From Glandiceps talaboti (Eukaryota; Hemichordata; Enteropneusta; Spengelidae): 64,000 nt of DNA. Numbering within the stretch: the first letter of the stretch is position 1; each line of letters starts with the position of its first letter. The stretch is taken from the NCBI RefSeq assembly GCF_964340395.1, contig NC_135555.1:20431447-20495446 (forward strand). Reading direction: 5' to 3'. Shown one piece after another: positions 31,574-43,500 of this stretch. The position numbers were made by a program, and so were the translations under genes. Below the pieces are notes generated by a model. The model was not told the origin of the DNA and searched no databases. It saw only the letters and a program-made list of their open reading frames with translations.

Positions 31574-31945
31574 TAGTTTCGGTTACCCAGCCTCTTGCCG
31601 CTGGGGCCTCCCAGACCACCCCAAACGAGAGTCTGGGGAAGCGAGATTTCAACTCGTCTGCGTAGGAAGTAGCTTCTGGAACAGTGCATCATGAGGAGTA
31701 CTTCACATCCAACCTTGCTGGCTGAACGATTTGGGTACCTTTGCTACAAATTATCACTTCTCAAGCGACTGTTATACATGTATATATATATATTAATTAC
31801 AAAACAGGCCTCGTTTTTTATGCATGGAAGAAATGTACTGTGTGACTTCCGTATCAGGGTAGTTGGAATGTGGTTTCCTCAGACTCTTGTATGGGATGGT
31901 CTCATAGACAGCCTCCCCAGCGGTGAGAAGCTGGGTAACCAAGAC
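31574..31945. mobile_element. MITE family 5 with terminal inverted repeats and target duplication
   Basis: The left end GGTTACCCAGCCTC, GCCGCTGGGG and AGAGTCTGGGGAAGC mirrors the right end, which reversed reads GGTTACCCAGCTTC, CACCGCTGGGGAGG and AGAGTCTGAGGAAACC. Arms are about 75 nt. The word TAGGTAATTCC is present immediately outside each end (31563-31573 and 31946-31956), a likely target-site duplication of about 8-11 bp, which points to a hAT- or Mutator-like source. No coding capacity. Confidence 0.88.
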
Positions 31946-32091
31946 TAGGTAATTCCAAAAGACCTCACCACAAAATTTTAGAAATGTGGGTCAGGAGATA
32001 AGAACGGTCCTTTGGAATGCTTTCTTTGTTCTTCTAGAGTTCATAGTTCACTAACAAAGCACACAACATTATTATTAAAGTGTGTTAGTAT

Positions 32092-32454
32092 AAGGCCTTT
32101 AAGAAAAATCGTGAGGTTCCGATTACCCTCCATTTCAGAATAGGTAAATTTTTTCATTTATGTGTGAGTGTCTGGTTCAGGTACATGTAGTTTTGTTTTT
32201 CGTTATTTTCCATATGGTCTCTATGTCATTGGGTTCTTCCCATCAGATGTACAGCCATTATAGATTAGAAGAACAGTTTGATATTGTCTTTTTAAGTTGA
32301 TGTCAGTCTCCGCATCCACGATTTGTCATGAGTCTTCACAATTTGTCGCGATTTTATTTATTTTTTCTCAAATATGTGAAAAAGTTTATAGGGTCAGTAG
32401 TGAAAAACTAGGTGGGGTTGGGTAGCCTGAACCAAACAATTTTTTTAGGCCTAA
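32092..32454. mobile_element. MITE family 2, most complete copy
   Basis: The left end TAAGGCCTTTAAGAAAAA and GAGGTTCCGATTACCC mirrors the right end, which reversed reads TAGGCCTAAAAAAATTG and TTTGGTTCAGGCTACCC. Arms are about 38 nt in about 363 bp. The flanks are compatible with a TA target, as for Tc1/mariner-like MITEs. Partial relatives lie at 12774 and 26010. Confidence 0.8.
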
Positions 32455-32689
32455 CCTTGAACTATGTATCTACTTGTCAGATTAAACACAACACTAGTGT
32501 TTAGTATTCAGTATTCAAATGTAAATAACTTAAACAGTCTTTGTCATATATTTAGTTGCCTAGTTTCTTTCTTATGAGAATAGAATCTATGGTTAGCAAT
32601 GGATACAAAATTCAAGTCATTGATTCAGAAAATGTGAAAGTTCCTTCTAAAGCATTTATCGATGATAGGGATTCCTTTGTTCGTGCAAT

Positions 32690-32880
32690 TCTAATCACCC
32701 TGTGATCAACATATTGTAAACATTGGAAGTCCCAAAACAGTACACTGCAAGTTCACAGAACAGTTAATAAACTAGTTTTCAGAGACGCCTCCCTACCGAG
32801 ACTATAATTAAACCATATCACCTTTGTAGCTTATCACCGTTGTATCAACATGTTGCGATAATAGTTTTAGTTTTTAGTCT
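32690..32880 (+). repeat. dispersed repeat family 3, copy 2
   Basis: Colinear with 18945-19150 (see there): CTAATCACCCTGTGATCAA, GTAAACATTGGAAGTCCC, CTATAATTAAAC, GTAGCTTATCA. Confidence 0.7.
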
Positions 32881-35800
32881 ATCTTAGAAAACCGAAGCCT
32901 CAACTTCCAGTGTACTATAAATTTGGTAGTCTGGATACAATCGTATGTACCCTGGACTACTACAAATTTCAAGGCCTACCTTGTTAACACGATCATAAAA
33001 AGGTTTTAATTGATGGTCTGTCATCCACATAAAAGCAGCCACAATTGGGTATACATTTGTATTCTAATGTGTGTATCAAATTTTACACCTATCTTGTCTA
33101 GAATTTGTACGTTTTTACTAAAAACAACGCAAATACTACTACAATGTTTCCCATCCATTTTTGTTGAAGTCGATAGAGATGGGTTAAAGAATAAGTATTT
33201 TTTTTTTGCTTTACCAATAGTAAGCCAAAAAATAGATACTTTTTGTGTGCCAAATTTTCTTTATCAGTGAGTCACAACTTGTAATTGTGATAGAGGTGCA
33301 ATCAGAAGGAATTTGTTATTTTTACTAATGGTATTTGAACATGAATATTTACCTACAAATGTCAAGTTGTCAAGGAAAAATAAACTCATTCCATAGGAAA
33401 ATGTTTTTAGTGTTTCAGTTTTTGTTCCTCATTGGTTTTCAGATGTCTGAAAGTACAAACGCCAGTGTTTTTGTTAAGGGCAGTAAGTACGTAAAGTCTA
33501 CCCAAATTCCCATGTCTTTTACCCAGGGTTCCCCACCAATGTCACTGTATAGTATATGGGAAACTATGCCAGTTTTACCAGATTTGCCCCTTCCTGTTAC
33601 TGCAGGTTCCCAGCCCATGGCAAAAACACGCAATTCCATATTGTTTGAATTACGGTAAATAAATGGAAAATTGGTCACTTTGGTCAATTATTACAATAAC
33701 ATACATTTTAAAACTAGGATTACTGGTACTTGTATCTGAACTAGTGCAAGAACTATGTGTTGGGGTTGTCAAAGTTTCATAGATCGCACGTTTCATAATA
33801 TCAGCACTTTCCTTGGAATGGACTTTACCCAATCAAACACCACATGTAGTAATTAAAAACAACACCATGGTGATCAATTTTTAGGAAGCCCCATTGAATA
33901 TTGAATGCCCTTTCTGCTCTTGATTTCATTGCATGCAGAAGTGGTGTCAATAGCCACAGACCCAAGATCCTTCCTCCCAGTACTGGTACTGGCACAAATA
34001 AGTATTACTGGTACCCCGAGTTCTCACGTGAACAGAGAAATACAATGGTTTCAAACTTTGAGCTCGGACTCGACTAAGATGTGTCATGCTGTTCAGCACT
34101 ATATCAGATTGGTAGTATGGCACTTATGTCTTATCTTGGCTAGGATATATGCTAAGTTTGACAAGTACTAATACTTCACACACACCTCCTTTCCCATTTC
34201 TTCTTTTGACATTTTCACTACAATCAAGAATTACACAGCACACAACATACTATTTTTCACTTGAACATGTTCCAAATTTTATTTCGTGATAATGTGCATG
34301 AACAGTAAACTCAAAAAGTTGTTGATTACAAACATCTTTTTAATACTATACAACTGAATACATTTTATGGTGTTCGAATAACAAATTATATTGTATCATC
34401 CCATTCTTGTGAAAAATGTAGCAGTGTAACAAAATGGGTAATATGTGATGATTTTTTGAAACTGGCGAATAAAACAAATAATCCACCTGCTACTACCACG
34501 ATTTAACAAAACTGGCAAGAATGGGGTGAAATACATGTATATGGCTGACTAGTCCATTTGGAAATACACTTTTTCAGTTTTTAGCTACCAAGAATACCAC
34601 AATTTTTGTTTTGTCGAAGTCTTCAAATACAGCTTGTCCTGGCTGACCAGGATTGAAGGCATCAGAAACAGCCAAGATAGTATTTGGTTTACTTTCTTTA
34701 CAACGATCTTATGCCATAAAGTGTATTTGCAATGATCAGTCAAGCCATGTTTTTGCACTCTAATTAGCACAGCCTACTGAAAACATGTCAATGATATTTT
34801 CTATCGCTTTCATCTAGCATCATAGGCGTAACCTAGATATGTACTGAATGAAAAAATACAATTTCACTGTGGCTTGTAACATACACTTTTCTTTGCAAAG
34901 AAGCAAGTCAGTTGGCAGATTACTTTGAGGTGCGACAAATACTTAGCTGGGTAGCGATTCTGGATTAACATGCTTGACACAATACCCCCAAATCTCCTTG
35001 AAATAAACCTCACCTAATGCCTACTGACTTGCTACTCTAAGAAGTTCTTATAATACGTCTTACAGGTATGTGCTAAAGACAACAGCAAGTTTAGTGACCG
35101 TCAACTTGACGAATATAATTTACAACATGAATAAAACACTGGATATAAACTATACAAATGTACTTGGCTTCCAAGTTCAAATTGAAGTACTGAATATATA
35201 TATATATTTTTTTACATATTTCTTGCCTTAGCACAAATAATGGTATGACTTTGACACACCGTATATATGCAACTGCTGGTTCCTTCTAGCATTATTCGTT
35301 TGAATAGAACAAATAAGATGGACGGTGTGAAACTTGTTTAGCCTGCATTTCCGAGTTACGCATTTCAATAGTACTTTAAGAATTCCATGATGGAATTATG
35401 CCGAACAAACGGATATCAGTGGTTTGTTGTTTGCTCCATATCAAGATGTTTCCTATATCAAAGAGAGCAGCTGCATATACAGTGGTAGTCATACCATATA
35501 GAACTTTATTGAATGGGTCAGACAAAATAAATTATGCAAAACAGATGAGCTGCACAGTTGACAACCATCTAGTAACACAAAGTTTTTTTGGCCAATACGT
35601 AGTTTTCATCTTTCTTTTTTTCAATTAGGGAGGGGCAACTATTTGTTATTTATTACAAATAAATACCTTGGACATAAGGAGGTGGATGTGAGTGAGGGTC
35701 ACGGTTATACCATTTTGTTCAACCATTGTTAACAAGATGAACAAATTTGATTTTTTGTTTTTTCGAAATAACCGTCTTTCCAAATTATCGAACTCTTCCT

Positions 35801-37218
35801 AAATTGAGTCAATAAAGTTTGTGCGTTTCATTTTTACACACGTATCTGGTGGCAGTTATTGAGCATAGTCATAATTAAGCATCATCATACTGTTGAATCA
35901 ATTAGTATATGGCCCAAAAGTTAAACTAGCAAAAAAAAATTACATTCTCAGGAATGTACATACAAATTATTTCTGTAAGAAAACCAGCTTCTTTGTACAA
36001 AAAGTTAAAATATATAATTTCTGTAAATCTTTTCGTAAACCGTTTTCTAATTGTGTAGAAAACATAGTACAAACTTCTCCATAATAAGTTCTGTCCCAAA
36101 TAGGGTGTTTCAAAACTAACAAAGTTAGAGTTGGTCCAAACATATACACAACCTTTTTTCAGTTGAAAGATTTGAATATCCTAAATGTCAAGTAGTTGCC
36201 TGATTGTAGGGACTATGCAACTGGATTTGTTCTCACAAATTTACTACACTGTACTGTATCTAATTTCAAGGCAGTTTCTACCAAAAGACGGATGATTATA
36301 ATAAACCTTGTACTTTAATTTGTCCCTTGACTGCACATGCTGACTAGTTCTGACAAGAAAGTTATACTCTACCAAAAAAGAGACATACAAAAATAAATAC
36401 TGCTATGTACAAATATATACAGATGAATGGTTCACATGGGTCCATGGCTTGAATCTTCCTGGTCACTGCTGCCAGAGAAGTGGTCTCTCATCATGCCGAG
36501 ATATCTGTGCTGTTGATGGAAGAGAAAAAGATCATCAGCACAATGACACCAGGGAAGATATTACACACTACTCTCTCCATCCATGTGCACCTCCAAACTG
36601 TAACATGACCGTCATGGCAGTTAAAACATTGACCATTTTCACAGCAAAGTTTGGTTATGTTTGATGTATGTTGTCATAGGACATGATCAGGAAATGTCAA
36701 CACATCTAGACTTTTAGTCAAAGGTGTAGACTGGGCAATAAAAGATGCAAGAGAAAAAAAAAGACAACTTGCTACACACTATCAGTTTTTCTTTATATTA
36801 CACATTGGAAAACAAAACGCCACACTGTAAAGGAAAGAAAACAAGGAACAAAATCACAGAGCATTACTTAGTATTTAGTGTTAAATCATATATAATCATA
36901 TTTATATATATTGGGTTACTGTGCAACCATGGCCAACTTGGCCAATTACAAATCCTAAGAACCAGGTCACATAACCATTGCCGTGAAAATGCTCACTTAT
37001 TTTTTGTTTATCACAGCTCCCGCTTTCTGTACTTTTCACCCCATGATTCTGATTAAGGCAAAGTAACAGCCAGTGGCTACCTGACTATTCAGTGATGGCG
37101 AGAAGTCACATTGTTAAAGGGCACCTATTTTGGTTACCTGCCTCCTTAACCTTCTGTGTTTTATACCAATCACACAGCAAGCCTGCCTGTCAAGCACACT
37201 GCTGTAAGAGGAAGAGAC

Positions 37219-37224
37219 TTTATT
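37219..37224 (-). terminator. candidate polyadenylation signal AATAAA of NFAT5
   Basis: AATAAA on the minus strand 309 nt past the stop codon at 37533. Vertebrate NFAT5 mRNAs have very long 3' UTRs, so a more distal signal may be used instead. Confidence 0.35.
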
Positions 37225-37532
37225 TTCATTAGAGTGCACTGGCACAGAAGCAACAGTGAAGAACTTTGGTGAATCCACTGCCGTTCTCAACCATTACTTT
37301 CTGCATTTTGACTCTTTCCCAATGGTTAAAAATCGCCTTCTCACCAGCACTTCAAAATATTAGAATTTTCCCCTTAGAAATTGACGTTCAATCATGCATC
37401 ATGTAACAATTGATATAATTTGCATTGATAAAATATTCCCCTCCTTCAAGCAGCCACTGGTCTATCATTGATGGTGGAGGTTTTCCTGCTTGCCTGATTC
37501 ACTGTAAAGGAAACGTTTTTTTTTTTCTGTAG

Positions 37533-40500
37533 TTATGCAAGGGACGGTGTACAAGTACCCTCTGCAGTGACTTCATCATATTCACTATAGTTGACCACAG
37601 TAGAAGCTGCTTGCTGTAAAGTGTCAAGTATTTCATCAAGATCATAATCAACAGCTCCTTGTGCGATGAGTTGATTTAACGCTGCTTCTGTGTCTGCACT
37701 GTCGGCATCATTTGCATCCATAGTCGTCCTATCACCTGTGACAATGGAAAGCGATGGACACAACTTTGTTAAAGCATTAACCAACATCAACTAGTGGCAT
37801 GGAACACCAGACTATTTCATGATGTTTACGCCAAAACATTTTTTTTCTGGAAGGTGGTCAGCTGCTCCTGTCGCCTGAACCTATAAACTATAAAGTATTG
37901 AAAACATTCATGAAACTGTGGTAGTTCCAGCCAACGGCACAGTATGCTAGGAGCGACAAGAACAGATAATACTTCCGATTATTTTTTTTAAATTAATGTG
38001 TATGTGGATCAATTAATTGGTTTGCATGCCTAGCCAACATTTACTAGCAGCATTAACTTAGAAAAGCTTCCATTTTAGCAACAAACCAAAATCCAGCCCA
38101 AACATTTCAAAATTTTCTCTTGACTTCAGAAACTGTAGTAAATGTTGATAAATCAGGCAAAACAATTAAATAATCCCTTAAACCCTATACATACATATGA
38201 TTCTTAGTTGTGTATTATGTCCAATTCTTCTGAAATTGCAGCCTCTGGATCTCTCTTTCTGTCACCACATATTTGCAGATAAAAAGGCCAGTTTTGCCTT
38301 AATATGGTTCCAGGTCAGAGAATGTACAAGTTTGAATCTATCAACTAGACTCCTCTGCTAAATCCTGGTTACACTGCGAGTTTCCAACTTGCTGCAAGTG
38401 AAGGTTCATGGTTAGTTTTGGTGGAAATACCTACCTAGATATGACTGCTGCTGTTTCAAGAGTGCTTCTTGTTGTAGATGATGTTGCTGTGCTTTGTGTT
38501 GGTTGATGACAGACAGCACCCGCTGGGCAAAGACACTGTTGCCTGCTTTCTTATTCTGACCTGTTGCCAGAAGTGCTACCAATTTCAGCTGCTCGGCAAA
38601 ACTTGACTGGTTCTGTTCCCTGTCTTTCTGTAACTGAGTCACCACTTCAACTTGATTCAATACTTCACCACATGACCCCACAATCTCTGAAAAGTAAAGC
38701 CAAATGGTTGGTCATACATAATGTTACACAACAAAAGTAATCAGTTGATAAAAAGCAGAAGGCATGCTCATGATATATATGCGACTAAATCCAATACTAA
38801 CCTGTTGCTTTAGTGCTGGGACTTGATAACAGACATGTCCGAGCTTCTGTTTGCTCGGCTTTCACTTTCACAGATGAATCTGCAAGAAGGTGGGAAGAAC
38901 AAAATTAACAAAGTGGCAATGGACCATGTGGAAATTATTGTGTGTGTACAGAAGGTGCAAGCTGCAATCATAAGTTAACAGTGCTTTTTCCCACTAGAAA
39001 GCACTGGCAGGTTCAGGTTAGCAGTCTGCATCCACTTCTTCATGTACAATAATCAAGGCTCAAACTTATTATCTATCACAGATTTTGAAATGTTTTGTTT
39101 CTTTGGAATTGCGTTTCGATGTGAGTGTTGCAAACAGATGGTTCCTTTGGTAAAGGACTCATTTGCCTGACTGTGATACGATCTTTTCAAGGCATTTTCA
39201 TATTAAAACGCAATTCTTCCCATTTAACCATAACTTCACAGGATAGCAGAAAATCAAGTCAGAAGAAATCTGTTGGAAATTATGCAATTGCAAATTTTCT
39301 CAATTTCTAAGATGTTGATTTTACTGCAAGTCAACAATAGATAATAGTCAGAAAGACAACACCAAACTTAGTTACAATGTACTGTACATGGTATGTCAAA
39401 TCTTTCCAAAATTATCGGATTTCTGTTTGTCACATAAATTTGAGCCTTGTGCCCTAAAAGAAGTCTTTCCAAAATCATGTCTGTCATGTGTTGATTATTC
39501 CACTGGAACACCTATTAAAATCCCTGCTGTACAATCACAACATAACTACACAATTCTCGTCCCCAACTCGAACCATCCATCGACACATCTCCATTTCCAT
39601 TAATTCTACCTGAAATATGGCTGAAGTTTCAGCAGTCAGCACCATCAGCTCTGCCAGTGTAAAATCTAACTGTTAAAACTACAGTTGCCAACCATTGACG
39701 AAATGTTCAATAAATAGCCTAAAATATGTCAAATTTATGAAGGATTCAGGTCCAAAATTTATATGTATTTTTGCATATATGTTTTGTTTGTTTTTCAGAT
39801 TTGGATGAAAAAGCACTGCATGGTTGTATACATTATGTTGATGCATCATCTTGGTAGGACAGGATCAGCCAAACTTCTATTTCTTCTTGGTGAGGTGTGT
39901 ATGAAATATAGGATAGGGTTTTGACAGGTTTGAGTTGTGTATGCTGGTGTAAGTATGCATGCATGCATGCACGCTCTCCATGACCAGTGGCTACTGAAAC
40001 AAAAGGTGTAGGTATATGCATGGAAAGATGCATTGCCGATAACAGAGAAGGTACCAAAAATATAAACAATCACTGACTGACAAGTACAGTAACTATGTCT
40101 TTTCTTGTAATTTCATTTTTGTCTTACAAGTTTTGTGCCGAAATCATTTTGTATCTTGTCAATGGGATGCACTAAATGCAGTTCTGTTTCTAGTTCACAA
40201 TTTTGTTTAATTTGAAGCCAAATTATCCGTATCATAATTGTCATATCAAGCTATGTTTCCCATGCCCTGTGACAAGGAGGTAGTAAATTAATCGCTGTCG
40301 GCCGTTTTGCCTGAAATGCCTCTCTAGCTAAAACCTTTAAAAGTTTCTGCCTGACTTCCTATTTATTAAAGTTATAACTCTTATTAAGTTATTGAACCAA
40401 GTTTTCAGAGCCAGCAGTAATTAACCACACACTGTTGTCACCACAGGCATGGGATTTACAGCAAATATTAAATCAAAGTAGGTTACAAGTACCGCAACTG

Positions 40501-43500
40501 TGTTCTATTTTTTACCGCCTGAGAGGAGTGATGTTGGACAGACGTTAATGGCAAAGCCACTTAACGCGTCACCAACGAGCCTGACATAAGCAAAATGCAT
40601 CTCTTTCTTTATCCTGAAGGGAGAGAAGAGAGTTTGTGATGAACTTTAGGGGTCCCCTTCCCGAGTGGATCAACATGAACCAAAAAATTACCAAAAAAAC
40701 AAAAAACAAAAATGGGAAAAAAAATCAGCCTTCTGAAATCTGGAACTCTTTTCACATAGAAATATGCATCTATCTTTTCATACCCCTGTAACATGTGGAG
40801 TCCCACCAGCCCTCTTATGCATAGTAATCGCATGTCACACATACACTCAAAAAATCTTGGTGCAAGTACACTTGTGTACTGCTCATTGAGCTAATTTTTT
40901 ATCACTCTTTTTCAAAGATCAATTGGAAAACTTCTGTTATCATTGTTTTTGTATTGCCAAGTACTTTTTGTGAAATTCATTTGGCACAAGTGTACTGCAC
41001 AACACAATAATTGAAATTCTGTTGGGCAAGAGGAACTTAACAAACTGGTAAGGTGATAAAAGTGCAATATACTTTTATGTGGGTATCAGGGAATATACTG
41101 CAAATATGATATGCAGTTTTCCCTTCTTTGCCATTGTAAATTCCTCTTTCCTTCAAGAATTATAACAAAGTAATGAATAAGTGGTCAGAAACAGTCTGGT
41201 ACGGGTATCACACACATTCCCCATTTTAGCCCATTTTGGTTATTCCCATTAGAAACATAAACATCATAGAAGTGTGTTGGGAGTTGATGAAATGTAGTTC
41301 ATTGGAACCATGGAAAATGCTCTGTAAATGCATACTTTTTTTTTCTATCTGTGCCCAAAACACCTCATTCTTATCCCTACCAAACTGAGGAAATGTCCCA
41401 TTTCACATAGACTCAAAGGAAGCATAGGTTTGCAGTCATGCAAGCAGTTATAGAAGGTTTCTCTAGACATGATGACAGCTTGACATCAGAGTACCAAAGG
41501 GATTATTATTGTAAGATTTTTTGGAATAGCAGTATAGCTAAGCCACCCCTGTTAGTGTCAGCACCCAATTTTACAGAATGAGGCTTAGATGGAAAACAGA
41601 GAAAGGAATTGTGACAGAAAAGGAAACTAAAGACGCAGACACTTGGGACATTTCCTTTATGACCAGAACATAGATGACAAAACTTGTGAAACGCCCATCA
41701 ATGGTTAGAATCGTACCTGCAACAGCAACTGGAGACGGGGTAGTGGCTGCAATGGGAGTGTAACTAAACGGTTGTGGATCACTTTCCCGACCATTACCCG
41801 TTGTAACAATAACAGATATTTCAACTGGTTCAGATATGTCTTGTGACTTGAATGCCGGTATTGTGCATACCAAGTGATTCTATGGGTAACAAGAAAAAGA
41901 AAGTCAGAGAGAAATGAATCAAACACACAGCTATTCAACTGCAGGCTAGTCTAATCAACTAACATTTAATGTCTGGACATGAGGACTATTGCACCTCCAC
42001 ATGACTGTCACATTTCTGAAACCAATTAACCTAACGAACTCACGAGGATAAACCTCGTGATAAAAGTTAAATCACTCCAACACATTCAAAGGCCCAACTA
42101 CGTACACATACCTGTTGAAAGTGTTCTCGGTCAATCTGAGCCTTTTCTTCCCACAATAACTTTTCACCCAAGTACTGTTGAAATTTCACAGCTGTTCCTC
42201 TGACAAAGTTCTTGCCGAGGATAAAGAGTTCTTCACCTCCTTTGACTGAACATGAAGAGATACTCTTTTTTGTGACTTCTGGTAATCCAGTTGGTTGAGC
42301 TGTAGATACAACCAAGTAAAACAGTGGTCATTAGACTTGTATTTGTAACATCGCAACTTGCTGTAAAAGCAATCACTAACATACATATTCAATTACATTT
42401 CAGATGCACTCAGAGAAAATATTACACTTGCACACATGAAATCCATAGACTAACCATATTAATCGACAGACAACATCCAGTCACTGCCTTCAAGAGGAAC
42501 CTTAAACATACTTATTCATGAAAGTTTTCAATATATAAGTGGACAGTGCCTTGGAACTTTACTTCGTATTGGATAAAGGTGCTGTATAGATTTTCTACAT
42601 GATTGATAAATATATATATACATACATACATTAAAGATTCATGACCCCGGAATGACTTCTCATGATATAATGTCATACTACTGCAACAAGTATTTCACAA
42701 AAAACCAACCAAATTACAGAGCCTTATACTTACTACAAGAGATCTGATTTGAAGCAATCTGAAGGGTTCTGTAAGTACCATCTGATTTGGGTATATTCAC
42801 TCTGAAAACAAGTCTGGCTCTTGTACTTCTCTTTTTCGACCTTGGTACTCCAAGACCTTTGTGTTCTACATCTGCATTCCTCAGCTTCATAATACCTACA
42901 CAGTCAATACTGCAAATAAGAAACAAGAAGTTGTGTCAAGTTATTGTAACATAGAGAAGTTGGCACATCGTAAAAGACTTTTTTGTTAGGCAACTACTAT
43001 TAGCATGCCATGGATATAGGTTATATAAATTGCATGCCATACACTTCTTTGATGTTCTGTATATCTACATTATCTTATTCACATGATAAATTGATCACTT
43101 TCATGCCATTGCCCACATAAGAGTTCCATGAATTGCTGGAACTGAATGCATAATTCATATGACTGATCAACACAAGAACAAAACTCATTATATACCTTGT
43201 GGTCATGTCTTCAGCTGGGTCCATCTGCATCTCAATCACAGACGTTGAATCTATAATCTTCTCTTCACAGGGTGTGTTATTCCTACCGGATACTTTACTG
43301 GCCTGATAAAATCCATGGGGTTTGATCTTGCCACTGTCAGTTCCTACAAACACTTGAAGATTGACTTTCTCCTTCAAGCCCAATAGCTGCAAATACAAAA
43401 GAAATAAAGTTAATTCCTACTTTGACTTGGTAATACTCTGGGTTGATAAGCATTTTTTCCTCCCCGACTCTTAACCCTTTCACCACCGATTCCCTCAATT

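Larger units (their letters stand above)
30906..37532. other. spacer / 3' UTR between the unknown gene and NFAT5
   Basis: The two genes converge here. It holds a possible polyadenylation signal for each, two complete MITEs and one dispersed repeat copy. Open frames at 33.3-34.2 kb are short, lack ATG or conservation signs and are not called; this region could be long 3' UTR of NFAT5. Confidence 0.5.

Noticed and set aside
33335-34171. Several open frames of 60-107 residues between the unknown gene and NFAT5
   Set aside because: Frames on both strands overlap, none shows motifs or consistent splice phases; more likely UTR or spacer.
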